The notes under the pieces were generated by a model. That model was given only the letters and a program-made list of their open reading frames with translations. It had not been told where the DNA came from and did no database searches. Source: Diploscapter coronatus (taxonomy: Eukaryota; Nematoda; Chromadorea; Rhabditida; Rhabditidae). Taken from it: a DNA stretch of 64,000 bases. The stretch lies in the NCBI GenBank assembly GCA_964036155.1, contig OZ038422.1, positions 31,953,201 to 32,017,200 on the forward strand, written 5' to 3'. Shown piece after piece: positions 53,534-64,000 of the stretch (its first letter is position 1; each line of letters starts with the position of its first letter). Position numbers and translations under genes: made by a program.

Positions 53534-55069
53534 ATGGATAACTCGAGTAAGTTTAATGAATTATGAAAGAATGCGAAAAAGTAGTGTTACTGGTGAATCA
53601 ATATATCCGAAAACGGTAAGATTTTAATAAAAAAAACATTTTAGCTACGAATTATTATAACGATCTAACTGCGCGATACATAAATACTGGAATAGTAATT
53701 CTGTCGTTCATATCTGTTCCAATTTTCTTGAACTTATTGCTATCATATTCCATAAGGAAGTCAGACGATACGAAAAATGTAAGAATATGTAAAAAAAATA
53801 TTTTTAGACCTATTTTTCAGACTCCGCTATGTGAAATACTGCTTCACATGAAGAAACTTGTATATTTATATTGTTATGTATGGGCTTTATTTATCTTCAT
53901 ATGCTTGCTTCATGTTATTGATGAAATATTTCAGGGAATAGGTAAATTTCTTCGATTAATCATCATTATGCCAGATTTCAATTAGAACATTTAAAAATGC
54001 ATTCTTTTCATTCGTAAAGTTTATTTGAGCTAGAAAATTTAATTTTAGTCACTAGCCCGAATGTAAAACTATCTGATCAGTCTCGGTCTTCACTACAAAT
54101 TTGTGCCAAAATTATTTACAATGTGGATTATTTCTTCGAATTTCTTACCGCGATTATTATGGGCACTTATTTTGCCTTCATGAGCCAATCAATGTCGATG
54201 TTTAACATTTATATCGTCCTTCAAAGATTGTTGTTTTCATACAAAAGAAATCAAAATCAAAGTTGGACTAATTCGTTTGTTTGCATACATAAAATTTCAA
54301 TAATTCGTGAAATTTTAGGAAGAAATTGATAATTTGCATAAATATTTCGAGCGCTCTGATGAATATAGCACATGCGCTGCTATTGTATTTCACTGCAGTA
54401 TATCAAATGAGTACTTTAAACGAAATTCTTACGGTAAATATTCATTGCAATCGAAATTATTTAATTTTTAACAGACAATTATTTAGGTCTTCTCGTTTGT
54501 GGTTGATTTTTCAGCGATGTTTGCTAATTTCCTATATTTACTTTTGTATCGAAAAATGTGTAAATTATCTTCAATATCTTCTCAGAGTTATGCTTCTGAA
54601 AACCGTCGTATTTTATATCACATGATTCCTTTCGCGATACAGCATGTATGCATAATTAATTGCATTTTAGGATTTTATTTGTCAAGAAAATTTAGCTATT
54701 AACTATTATTGCGTCAGGATGTCTCATTTTGCGAACTCCAAGGATATTATTCGAATATCTACCGGTTTATCCCGATAGACTATACGCTAACTTCACAATT
54801 AACTTTTATGGAAGAATATTTAATTCATATCTGTGGGGCATAACATTTCCAATATCCTATATTATCTCAAGTCCGGTAAGAAGAAAGGCAATCAGACAGA
54901 TTTTCAAACTCAGGTAAATTAGAATAATCGATATTTTGATTAAAAAATGTTTTTTTTTAGAAATAACGGACAATCGCCGCAGTCGATGCAAGTCACCCTC
55001 TCAACAAAATTAACAAAGTCCCCTGCTGTTACGAGGATTATCAACATATCACATAACCAACAATCATGA
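53534..55069 (+). CDS. Seven-transmembrane receptor, nematode chemoreceptor-like (2)
   Basis: Eight exons, 53534-53546, 53645-53778, 53821-53941, 54049-54274, 54319-54433, 54487-54645, 54696-54913, 54961-55069, give 364 aa. The first exon is only 13 bases (MDNS plus one base); the ATG choice is therefore the weakest point. Membrane segments include VILSFISVPIFLNLLLSYSI, YCYVWALFIFICLLHVI, FLTAIIMGTYFAFMSQSMSM, LMNIAHALLLYFTAVYQM, VFSFVVDFSAMFANFLYLLL, LLTIIASGCLIL, and WGITFPISYIISSPVRRKAI, then a Ser/Thr-rich tail. The last TM followed by SSPVRRKAIRQIF is typical of nematode serpentine receptors. Same strand and similar size as its neighbour, but sequence identity between the two is low, so the pair is an old duplication at best. 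Confidence 0.63.
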
Positions 55070-55259
55070 ATTATACAAATGCTCAATAAAAAACGACATT
55101 TAATGTTGAAAATTGTAAATTAGAGAGTTCTAATAATTTTATTTATTAAAAATTTGACCATTCCTATCATAATATTCACACCAATGAATTTTTTTAATGT
55201 ATACCCCAAGATATCAGGTTTTGCTCTTGACGTCGAAGAATAATTGCCTTCGTTCTGTA

Positions 55260-56189
55260 CAGGGTGCGAGGAAAGTTCGTGTGCACTTTTAAAATTTATT
55301 TTTAGCAACAAATAATAACAAAATAACAGGGTTACTTGGACTCAAAATGTCCGCCATTAGCAGCCACACATTTTCTCAGGCGTTTCGGAAATTCGTCGAC
55401 GATTTTAGAGATCATTTCCATCGGAATCTCGACCCATGCCTTTTTCAAGCTTCGCTTCAGAGATTTGATCAAGATATGAGGCTCCGCGCATGCCTTGGAC
55501 TCCAGGATGCCCAAAATGAAGAAGTCCATAAGATTGGGCTCCGGAGAGTTCAATGCCGCTCGTCTAGAGCAGAAATTGAAAGAAAAACTCGAAAAGAAAC
55601 CAACGCCGATTTTTTTGCCAATTGTGTTTTTGCTCGATATCGAACTATTTCTCATCGTTGAAAGAAGATCATGCGATGACGACCGGCAGCGAAGCATCAG
55701 AGCAATTTCTTGTATTGAGCGACTCTCTTGGTATTCATTTCGTCGATTAGGAAGTGCACTTCGACTCCTTTTCAAGATTTTAGGCCAATATCCTTGAGAA
55801 TCTTTCTGACTGACTAATTGGAGATTCCGACTTCTTTGCCCAACTTTCTGGTGAAATTCTTTCGACTTCTGGAGTTTCTGGCGATTCGACTGAGAATCTT
55901 CTGTCGATTAGCAGCTGTATTGGCGGTTTTCGGACGGCCGGAGCGAGGGCGATCGTCGTTATATCCGGTTTCTTGATATCGCTTGTTCGCCTTGCGAAAA
56001 GTGTTACGGTGTATGTCCAGAAGACGTTCAATTTCTGTCGCTCCTTTACCTTTCTCATTTAGCTTTATGATTGCAGAACGTCGATTAGACCTCTAAGTTT
56101 ATAATTATAGATAAAATAAACAAATAAAAAAAGAAAAAAATAATTTAAGCACAAATGAAACAGTGCACACGAACTTTCCTCGCACCCTG
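55260..56189 (-). mobile_element. Decayed mariner element with intact ends
   Basis: About 28-base terminal inverted repeats (CAGGGTGCGAGGAAAGTTCG at the left, mirrored at the right) are flanked by TA on both sides (55258-55259, 56190-56191), the mariner target duplication. At 930 bp it is shorter than the ~1.3 kb of intact elements, so it carries internal deletion(s). Ends are nearly identical to each other, suggesting it could still be mobilised in trans or was recently so. Confidence 0.93.
55332..56092 (-). pseudogene. Mariner transposase remnant
   Basis: Read on the minus strand, the first part keeps the helix-turn-helix and linker signature (IIKLNEKGKGATEIERLL, DDRPRSGRPKTA), interrupted by stop codons after about 80 residues. 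After a frame change the end keeps the transposase C-terminus (NSPEPNLMDFF, LESKACAEPH, FPKRLRKCVAANGGHFE). The central catalytic region is largely deleted, so no active protein can be made. Confidence 0.88.
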
Positions 56190-56343
56190 TAGTTTGCAAT
56201 CATTTTTGGTCATGAAATAAATGTTTTTTTTTCTGATATCTATTTAGGTTATCATGTAAAACACTTTAAAATTTTAAAACATTAACGCTATTTTCGGCTC
56301 ACTAGATACAAATCTTACCACCACCATCCTTTTGTAGTTATCA

Positions 56344-56415
56344 TCAGAGACGTACGCGGTCCGTAAAAATTGGGACCCGAACATTAATTAATGTCCGGGT
56401 CCGTACATCTCTGGT
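56344..56415. repeat. Nested palindrome
   Basis: A nearly perfect 30-base palindrome occupies 56373-56402 (GGACCCG...ATTAAT...CGGGTCC). It is enclosed by a second inverted pair, CAGAGACGTACG at the left and CGTACATCTCTG at the right. AT-rich, gene-free surroundings 150 bases beyond the mariner. Confidence 0.7.
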
Positions 56416-56523
56416 GAAGACGTTACGATCGAAAATTTTTACATATATGACAATAGATAAAATTAGGAGAAAATACAGGACGAATCAGGGAAAATCAATT
56501 GAAATTTAAAAAAAAAAATGCAA

Positions 56524-57133
56524 TTATCCAGGGTCAGTAGCTAGACCAGTGGTTCCAATACCTATTATTTTCTGTCCGTTATAATAAACCCCATCAGTTA
56601 AGACCGTCAATTGGACCTGATCGCTAAGTAGTCTTGTGCAAGTCATATCTTCCTATAATTTTACTTCTTTTAAATTAATTGATATTTTGAAAATAAAATA
56701 TAGCCTACCAGTTGGAGAGTGATAACTGAAATATAGAAAATTTTACATTTTACATAGTCTAAACACTAGTGACGTAATGAATCTTTTCAGATTCTCACTT
56801 TGAATCATCGATCAATTACTGATATTCAAATTTTAATTTTATATATTCAAGTTAACATGAACTTACATGCGTTAGCTCCGTTCCTGCCGGTAGCAGTAAT
56901 CAGACAATTAGGTGGCGGTCCCATATTAGCCGTATCGAAATCTGCTCCAACGTATCCGGCGTAAGTATAACTATAGCCTAAATTATCAAAGAAATGAAAT
57001 ACTTTGTTAAATATTCGGATGAATAGGTTTTTACCTGGGTCTGGATCTATTATTGAGCACGAAGTCTCATGGTTTATATCTGCTGGTCGATTCTTCGTAT
57101 AATTTATATCGCAAATATCTGAAAATCTATCGT
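56524..57133 (-). CDS. Fragment of an unrecognised, probably secreted Cys-containing protein
   Basis: Four exons in phase on the minus strand: about 57133 (or 57118)-57035, 56977-56867, 56725-56709 (17 bases) and 56652-56524 (TAA). The peptide includes FSDICDINYTKNRPADINHE, YSYTYAGYVGADFDTANMGP, CLITATGRNGANA, ITLQL and EDMTCTRLL...GVYYNGQKIIGIGTTG. It has four cysteines, short beta-type alternation and an NYT glycosylation site, like small nematode extracellular domains; C6/DUF281-like spac­ing is possible but not clear. No start codon or signal peptide exon could be joined in phase, so this is a partial or broken gene. Confidence 0.42.
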
Positions 57134-57809
57134 CTAAAATTTTGAAAAACCACTTGCGCCATCTAATTGTAAGTGATAAAAATTGCGGCCTCTAGTATTG
57201 AACTAATAAAGTAACTGTTTAGTTGTTCAATTAGCATGATCCTACAAATTTTGAGTTATTTTCTAACCTAGTTCTCCTCCTACAGTAGTTTTTGTTGGCG
57301 CATGTTCCCTCTGCACCCATTCTTCCCTCCTCCTATCTCTCTTCACTTTCTCTTCTGCATTTCTGCTTTCACTCGCCCCTTTTCCCCTCTTTCCCCATTC
57401 TATTTCTCTCCTCTGCGCCATGTGATAGATACACGGCGAAAGCCCCGACTACAGCCAGCGAATACGTTCGTTTTCATCGTATTTCGTCGATTTTTGCTAA
57501 TTATTGGATTTGTAATCTTATCGAATTTGTTTTCTCTGAAGGTCCTCGTCCGGTTTGTATCAATTTTCGTCGATTTTCCTTGTTCCTTTCCTTTCTCGCT
57601 GCCTTGTTTTTCCCCTACAACCAACAGCGACAATCGATTTGCAGTGCTTCGTGCCCCTTCCTTTGCATCCGCTGCAGTTCATCCGCCCTTCTTCATTTAC
57701 AGCTCTTGTATTCCTCAATCAGACAGTTCCTTTCCTGTTCCTCTATCATCGAACAGTCTATCCAGTCCTTCTCTTCAATCAATCGATATCCACCAATCGT
57801 CGATCGATA
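57134..57809. promoter_or_regulatory. Promoter and polypyrimidine 5' leader of the first Yippee gene
   Basis: 57300-57425 is an almost pure T/C tract (CCCTCTGCACCCATTCTTCC and so on). Open frames across it are composition artefacts. The start codon at 57810 follows a T/C-rich leader with no clear acceptor in the last 100 bases, unlike the other genes. Confidence 0.4.
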
Positions 57810-58609
57810 ATGGGCCGTCTCTACATCATAAATTGTGGTATGTGTAATTCATAAATTGGGTGAAGTGAAGAAGTGGCGTTGATTTCAGGCGGCCTAAATC
57901 GCATTTATGTGTGTGGTCACTGTCACACGTATCTATCAAACAGTGAGGAGTTGAGGAGTCCAGATTTTAGAGGTATTTTGAGATTCGTTGAAATTGTTGA
58001 TGATCATCAAAAATGCAGGTTCGACTGGTCGAGCAATTCTGATGGATCGAGTGTGGAATGTGGAATACAATGAAGTCGAGACCCGCACCATGACGACTGG
58101 AAAGCATATCGTCCGAGACGTGCTCTGCATCACTTGCCATGTGAGTTGTCCTGTTGCGTTATTGAAGTCATTCATGGCATCATTTTCATTTGAACGCTGA
58201 TTTTATTGGAGTTGTGAGAAAGAAATGAATGAGAATAGCATAGAAGTGAAAAATTTGGAGCTAAACTCGCAAAGTTGAACTTAATTTTTCTCTAATTTAA
58301 CTTCACAAAGCTCTGATCTTCAACTTGGAAAAAATAATAGTTTACGACGGCGAATTTCAGTCAAAGTTGGGTTGGATGTACGAATATGCATTCGAAGAGA
58401 GTCAGCGATACAAGGAGGCGAAGGTGATTCTGGAATGCGCTCTGATCAATGAAATGCCCGGGATTCCTGATCCTTTGGATCAGAATAAAGCCGTGGAGAT
58501 GGGGTATGTCGATTTGAATTTATAAATTCGTGCTATTCATTATTTTTTAAGAGAAATTACTTATGAAAGCCCGATTTACAACAACAATGATGGCAAGAAG
58601 GCCAGTTGA
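57810..58609 (+). CDS. YPEL5: Yippee-like protein, YPEL5 type (1)
   Basis: Five exons, 57810-57837, 57892-57972, 58019-58140, 58361-58503, 58552-58609, give 143 aa (human YPEL5 121). The Yippee fold binds one zinc through two CxxC knuckles: C18-GH-C21 and C73-IT-C76, 51 residues apart. The signatures [34 protein letters not shown] and [20 protein letters not shown] match YPEL5 rather than YPEL1-4. YPEL5 associates with the CTLH/GID ubiquitin ligase and with centrosome and spindle. MGR at the start is as in YPEL5. A second, more divergent copy follows 680 bases downstream on the same strand. Confidence 0.92.
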
Positions 58610-59290
58610 GTAGGGAGAGATTTCTGTAGGAAAATATGAAATTATTATGATGTACATAGATAGAGCTGATTTCGAATCAGGTTTGTGTCAGGGATACTCA
58701 TTTGAATCCATCGTCCTTCGTTCAGAACCATCTGCTTTCTTTTCTATGCTGTGTATCCTATTCATGTTATGCATTCCTTCGTTAGATTTTTGTATGAACT
58801 TTGAAATTCATATATGATCGATCGAGTTTTGAATTCCAAATTTTGAAAGCCACCAGGAAATTAATCATTAGTGATTACAGAAATTACGTAGACGTTTTCA
58901 AGTTCTAAACTCGATATATCTTCTGCACATATTTGCAAATTACTATCTAATCACATTACTAGTCTAGTTTCTTGTAAAAAATGTACATATTCCATAGCCA
59001 GACAGATAGATGATGTTTTAGAGAAGATTTTGAACATTATAAATAAGAAATGATTACTTGCAGATATTTTATTTTCTTAATCAGGAACCTTTCATGTTTC
59101 AACATATGCATTGCCATTTCATGGACTCTGTAAATACTCGCTTATGAACTTTTGTATCATTTTGAACAGTATAAATTTTCTAGGAATTTTATTCATTTGC
59201 CTGACTATTATTTGGGTTAGAATACCCTTGAATATCTTCAGTTGTTTTTTTTTCTAATTAATAATTTGACTTCAGAGTCAGTGTCAGAAA
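58610..59290. other. Spacer between Yippee genes
   Basis: AT-rich. It ends with an acceptor (CAG 59273-59275) 15 bases before the next ATG. No gene seen. Confidence 0.45.
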
Positions 59291-60939
59291 ATGGGTCGGC
59301 GATTTTTGGAGAATCTAGGCGGAACCCTGGTCTATCGATGTTTGAAATGCAATGTCTATTTGTCGAACAGATCACTCATCAAATCGAAAACCTTCACAGG
59401 CAAGAAGATAAATTTTCAGACTTGAAATTGACTGGAATTTTCAGGTGTAACTGGCAAAGCCTACCTATTCAACAAAGTTGTTAATATTACGGAAGGTCCT
59501 GTTGTTGAACGAATGATGACTACTGGGAAACATTTGGTAAGTGATTAAGTAATTTATGTGACACTACAAATGACGAATAATCAGCTCTAAATTCTGGTTT
59601 TATTTCTGAAAAATCGAATAACTATTCGTCCGAATTCTAGTGATCGAAGAATATTTTCTTGCAGGCATAGTTTCAGTCGAATGAATTCGGATAATTTTGT
59701 TACACATCCGTTCAATATGTACTGTCCATATTTTTATTACGACTCATAAGTCAAACAATCTTACCAATGTTAGGTTCGAGATGTGATGTGCAGTCAGTGT
59801 CAATCCAAAATTGGATGGATGTATGAAATGGCGATGAATGATGATCAGAAATACAAGGAAGGTTAGTAGTTGACTTGACTATCTGAAAGAAACCAACAAC
59901 AAATTTAGGGCATACAATTCTGGAAAGGGCGCTGATTTCTGTGCACCGAGAATTGGATACCTCTCCTGAAGGGGACAATGCAAACAAGCCGATGGAAATA
60001 GAGGCTCCTGAAGTGTTGGAGGATTCGAGCGACGAAGAGGAAATGCACCACAGAATCGAGAGGGGACTGGCCGCCATTGTCGAGAGAGATGTGAGTTTGG
60101 AAACATTTGTTTTTCTCAAGCTGTCTTATTTTAATGGTTATCATAAGCATTAGAAGAAAAAAGCGACGTCTTTCATGCCCTGGCTCTAAGAGTAATTAAA
60201 TTGGGCGATTTGGAAATGTCGCAACGGCGCAACAACGCGAAATAGTATGGATTGATAGGAGAAATTAGGGATTCTAGAGGAATGCCCTCTCGCCTTTACA
60301 CTCTTTCACCATGTTGTGTCTTTATGTTAATTCCAAGAGGTCTTTAAATTTTAGCGGAGCGTGCGATAATGGAGCGACTTTTACTTAGTTATGCATTGCT
60401 ATTCTGGAAAAGTTAAACATACTTTTTCATTTGACAGAAAATTACTTCATCAATTCTTAAAACCACTCCGTAATTACCCGATCTGTTGCTCTGTCACTTT
60501 ATTCAATTTTAATTCCCCCTTAAAATAAGCTTGACAAGACGGAAAAATGATTTTTCATTAGTCTGAAATAATTACACTCGTGAATTTTGCTTCATAGTTG
60601 CATAGAAAATGTTTCCTTCATTCCTCTAAAAGATTCGAAATTATCATAGATCATAGACTCGTACCACCAATCACCGCGATAATTTTTCTTCAGTACCAAG
60701 TCTACGACCCTCAGCGATTTCCTGCACTCGAATTGCTGCACCACCGAAGACACGGGCCACAATTTCGCCAGCTGATGATGCAGCAAGCCGCTGCCAACAA
60801 CACGTTCGGCAATCTGGGACAGGGAGGCCATGCGATGCGGGTGAGGCAGTTCCACAGGAGGAGGCCTGAATTGCCCATGCCTCCTCATCACCCCGCTGCT
60901 GCTCAACAAGATCCACAGCCACCTCGAGGCCCTATGTGA
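59291..60939 (+). CDS. Yippee-like protein with long C-terminal extension (2)
   Basis: Five exons, 59291-59399, 59445-59536, 59774-59861, 59909-60090, 60694-60939, give 238 aa. Residues 1-105 are a YPEL5-type Yippee domain ([12 protein letters not shown]17-LK-C20; C73-SQ-C76; [20 protein letters not shown]). The last ~125 residues are new: an acidic stretch ([11 protein letters not shown]), then a His/Gln/Arg/Pro-rich tail ending PRGPM. No other Yippee protein I know has such a tail. The first intron has a GC donor (ACAG|GCAAGA) and is only 45 bases. Tandem duplicate of the previous gene, with about half the domain residues changed, so it is probably old. It may have taken on a distinct partner through the tail. 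Confidence 0.88.
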
Positions 60940-62282
60940 ACCGATTCATTCAGTTATCGTCGATGAAGGGGAAGAAGTAAGTGAAATTTAGAGCGCCCCA
61001 ATGCCAATAATCGAAGACAAGTAATAGTCGGTGAATTGATACTTCATTTTTCGGAGAGAAAGAGAAACCAAAATCCTCGACCGATTATCGCTCGCTTTCG
61101 ATTACTAACATTATTATAGAGCGCTCTAAGTCGCACTTACTATCTCTCCTTCGTTTACGATATGGTGCCACGTACAGTTCTGCTCAAACCAGACACTTGC
61201 TGTACTATTTCTAAATTATAGGAGCAGAAGAGTGCAAGGTTGCATCGTTTTCAAAATGGGTCAATTACCTGAGCCCAAGCAAAGTAATTATTAAACTTGT
61301 TATACATTCCTAATCCTATTATTTCTTTTGTTACTAAATATTTGTTTCTAAATTATATAAGGCTTTACCGTAGTTATATTTGAGTCAGGCGTGGTGTGAG
61401 GCAAATAATCTGTGTATAATTACCGAAGAGGCATTTATTTATTAGGCTAGGATTCGTGTATTTATCGAAATCTATTGTTGTATTCTTACACTAATTTAGT
61501 GGTGTGTACGTACTTGGTCTGAATCTCTCCGTACAACGTTAGCTCCTATCAAATTGTTGTAGTTTAATAACTACTTTCCTAAAATTGGTCAGTTACCAAA
61601 TTATCTTCAACTTGCAATTGATATATCTCCTCATAATCCTCCATTTCTTCTCTCAACTCAACTCTCCGACATATTTATGTGATTGTGTGTTTTTATCAAG
61701 ATTTCTATCTGACTTCAGCAGATTTATTACATTTTGGCTCTTTGAATTTTTCTTATTCACATTTGAGAAGTTTATGCGCCATTCTTTTCGAGAATAAGTT
61801 GAGTTTATTTTGAAAATTCTAAATAGAAACTTTTAGTTCCTAATTTTATTCCCTCACAAGCTTCTCAAATGTGTGCGATCAGTTCAGTCAGCCCTACGGT
61901 TTCATTCAAATCTATCGATGTTATTTTTTCTTGACTTCGATATCGTTTCGATTCGATCTGTTTTGTTTTTACACGCAATTCGCTATTGAAAGCGAACAAA
62001 ATGTGCAATTACCGATTTTCGATTTCCTGCTCACTTTCCAACTTGCCACTGGCGAGAACGGTCGAATTACCGTAACCATATCTGATTCTGTGGTTTCTTG
62101 CAAACTTCATTCAGTTCACCGGCCGTCCATTTGGAAGGCGTTCACCCACTTTCACGACGAAATGAGTTTGAAAGTGGAAAAACCTGGAAATGGGTGGTCT
62201 GTGAATTATGTGAACTCTCCAAGAAATCCCCAGTTGTTCATTATCATCAACTTGTTCAATTGCAGTTTATTCGTGCAAAATC
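60940..62282. other. Intergenic region upstream of OTUD5
   Basis: No supported coding exon. Open stretches at 61.9-62.3 kb lack splice support. The acceptor CAG at 62263-62265 lies 17 bases before the OTUD5 ATG. Confidence 0.45.
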
Positions 62283-63873
62283 ATGACCATTCTGCCGAAC
62301 AAGCCGAAGAAAGTGGGGTTGAAGGATCGGGCTGAGCAGAGGGAGCTGCGTGACAGAGCCAGTGCTCAGGGAAGCTCGTAAGTGCAGAAAATGATAACTT
62401 GGAAATGACAGGAATATCACTTCCCCAAGAAATTTGCCTAGTCATTACTTTTCCGTCATTTTTAACTTTCCCCAAAATTAGTCAAACTTTTGAACTGTGG
62501 TTAACCGAATGAAACGAAATAATCTATCTCATTGAGTAACTGAAAGAAATAAATGCTCTTTCGCTCTCGATAAAACAATCTAGCTTCGTGTGATTAGCCA
62601 CTATTCGAAAATCTTCAAGTTTGCGTAAAATTATTCAATTCCTGTTCCAAAATTTAATGATTTCAGGCTGTCTGATCGTTCGAAAGCCCATCCATACAGA
62701 AGACAGAAGAAGCCCTTGTCTCCCGATACTGGAAGGGAGCAACAGGCCCCGCTCGCCAAGAAATGTAAGTGATGTGAAGCAACGGCCTGCATATTGTCAT
62801 GACCAAGGGCTGTGCGGAAATTTTCGGATGAGTATATCACTAGTTCTCTGCTCCATGCGCTCTTTTTAGCAGTGAGCACGGCATTGCAACTTATGTGCTT
62901 CACACTGCTCGAAATGTGCAGTTTTGAAAAATAACCCAAGATATCTGTCCAATTCTTTCTGTGATTTCAGCAGTTCGTGGTTCGCAATCGCCTGCTGCAA
63001 ATTCTGATGACGAGTACGATCAGGGGTTCAAGAATGAAGCGGTAACTTTTAGAAATATTTCAAGGCAAATATTGAATTTCAGCTGGAAGCGGAATTTGTG
63101 AATCGTCTAAAGCAGATGCGCGGTTTCGACATCAAAGAAGTGCAGGGCGATGGATCCTGTCTATTCAGAGCCATTTGTAAGTCTCAGTTTTAGCAATAAG
63201 TCAAGTTGAGTTGAAATCTTGAACTTTCTAAAACTAACCAATTATGAAACATCTCTGCTTTCCCATTACTATGATGGATATAAAAGTCAAAAAATGGGGT
63301 TCATGAGACAACTCGATTCATACTTCAATTATCATTGATATTAATTCGGCGATTCGATTCATTTTTCAGCATATCTGATCTACGGTGGAGAGGATTTCCA
63401 TGAAGTCGTTCGCAAGAACTGCATGGACCACATGGTATTTTTTAAAATAAGAATTGAACAAATCCTTATCTATTGTTTTAGTATTTTTATTGCCCTTCGA
63501 ACTTTAAATTAGGGCCTTTGCTCGACTCTTGTTCGTTCATGGCCATATACTCAAGACATTCATTCGTATGTGTTGCAGGCGAAGAATCGTGACCATTTCG
63601 AGCCGTTCATAACAGAGGACTTCGAGACGTACATCGCGCGGAAGCGTTGTCACAATGTGCACGGCAACCACGTTGAGATTCAGGCCATTTCCGAGATCTA
63701 CATGCGGCCTGTCGAGATCTACGAATACAGCGATCGTGAGTCTTTCCTCGACCATTTTGGGAAGGAAGAGAAATTGCTTGTTTCAGAGCCAATCAACATT
63801 TTCCATCCTCATCACAACCCAATCAACGAGCCACTCCGTCTCAGCTATCATGGCTCCACTCACTACAATGCTG
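62283..63873 (+). CDS. OTUD5: OTU-domain deubiquitinase, OTUD5 type (5' part)
   Basis: Cysteine protease that removes ubiquitin from substrates; OTUD5 (DUBA) acts in signalling and chromatin control. Exons 62283-62377, 62667-62764, 62971-63041, 63083-63176, 63370-63434, 63579-63735, 63787-63873. The gene then continues beyond the window (donor after 63873). The start MTILPNKPKK matches OTUD5 MTILPKKK. SDDEYDQGF corresponds to the SEDEYE segment, where OTUD5 is activated by CK2 on a Ser, here at about residue 77. OTU core: QGDGSCLFRAI with Asp111 and nucleophile Cys114, CHNVHGNHVEIQAISEIYMR, RPVEIYEYS, PINIFH and catalytic His219 in THYNA. The long low-complexity N-terminus of mammals is missing (about 85 residues before the OTU domain here). 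A transposon-like fragment sits in intron 1. Confidence 0.95.
62482..62535. repeat. Relative of the 17.3-kb MITE-like element
   Basis: CTTTTGAACTGTGGTTAACC through GAATGAAACGAAATAAT resembles the left arm of the element at 17251-17387 (TTTTGGAGCCGTGGTTAACC, then GCATGAAACGAGATAAC). It lies in OTUD5 intron 1. A right arm is not evident. Confidence 0.5.
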
Positions 63874-64000
63874 GTATGTTCTTATTATTTGTTTTCCTCA
63901 TTTTTGCGGGAATTGTGCATACAATATTCCCCTAGTATTTATGTTTCACGCTGAAATTTTGTGAGATCACTTTCAAGCTCAAGGACTTGCAATTTTCATT

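Noticed and set aside
55347..55797. Plus-strand frames across the mariner
   Set aside because: Antisense to the recognisable transposase remnant.
57292..57847. 172- and 181-residue frames before the first Yippee gene
   Set aside because: They lie in a polypyrimidine tract and overlap the real leader and first exon.
59230..59250. Poly-T near the second Yippee gene as a terminator
   Set aside because: Part of a normal pyrimidine-rich 3' splice site.
61871..62335. 154-residue frame overlapping the start of OTUD5
   Set aside because: It crosses the OTUD5 leader acceptor and first exon in a different frame. The MTILP start gives a clear protein match.

Overview
The window is eukaryotic, intron-rich nuclear DNA, most likely from a nematode or a close relative. 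The reasons are small introns (many of 45-60 bases) with TTTCAG-type acceptors, a strong 3' splice site just upstream of most start codons (the mark of spliced-leader trans-splicing), two adjacent 7-transmembrane receptors of nematode chemoreceptor style, an expanding F-box family, and a mariner element. It does not look like Caenorhabditis, because intron density is higher (18 coding exons in Ku80, 13 in GFAT). The gene models below were built by hand from splice sites, reading phase and protein similarity, so boundaries may be off by a base or two.

Layout. 0.4-3.8 kb: an unrecognised cell-biology-type protein (+). 4.4-4.9 kb: a small secreted Cys-rich protein (-). 5.3-11 kb: a tRNA-derived SINE-like repeat, an F-box/kelch gene (+), an F-box gene (-) and a 5'-truncated kelch copy. 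11.9-22.4 kb: Ku80/XRCC5 (-), whose last intron holds a nested opposite-strand gene with an 18-bp coding minisatellite. 23.3-26.5 kb: CDK1 (+), divergent from Ku80. 26.5-38.1 kb: 11.7 kb without a recognisable gene, rich in pyrimidine tracts. 38.2-40.8 kb: CDC25 phosphatase (+). 42.5-47.0 kb: glutamine-fructose-6-phosphate aminotransferase (+). 47.6-50.8 kb: two tandem F-box/kelch genes (-) whose 5' halves are nearly identical. 51.7-55.1 kb: two 7TM receptors (+). 55.3-56.2 kb: a decayed mariner. 56.5-57.1 kb: a secreted-protein-like gene fragment (-). 57.8-60.9 kb: two tandem Yippee-like (YPEL5-type) genes (+). 62.3 kb to the end: an OTUD5-type deubiquitinase (+), cut by the window edge.

How the genes relate. 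CDK1 and its activating phosphatase CDC25 sit on the same strand and are the nearest recognisable coding genes to one another across the gene-poor interval. F-box proteins (SCF adaptors), the YPEL5-type proteins (YPEL5 is a partner of the CTLH E3 ligase) and the OTU protease all belong to ubiquitin biology. I see no evidence that they form one system. The conserved housekeeping genes alternate with fast-evolving family genes (F-box/kelch, 7TM) and with several small inverted-repeat elements sitting in introns and intergenic DNA. No prokaryotic operon, CRISPR array, rRNA or intact tRNA gene was seen.
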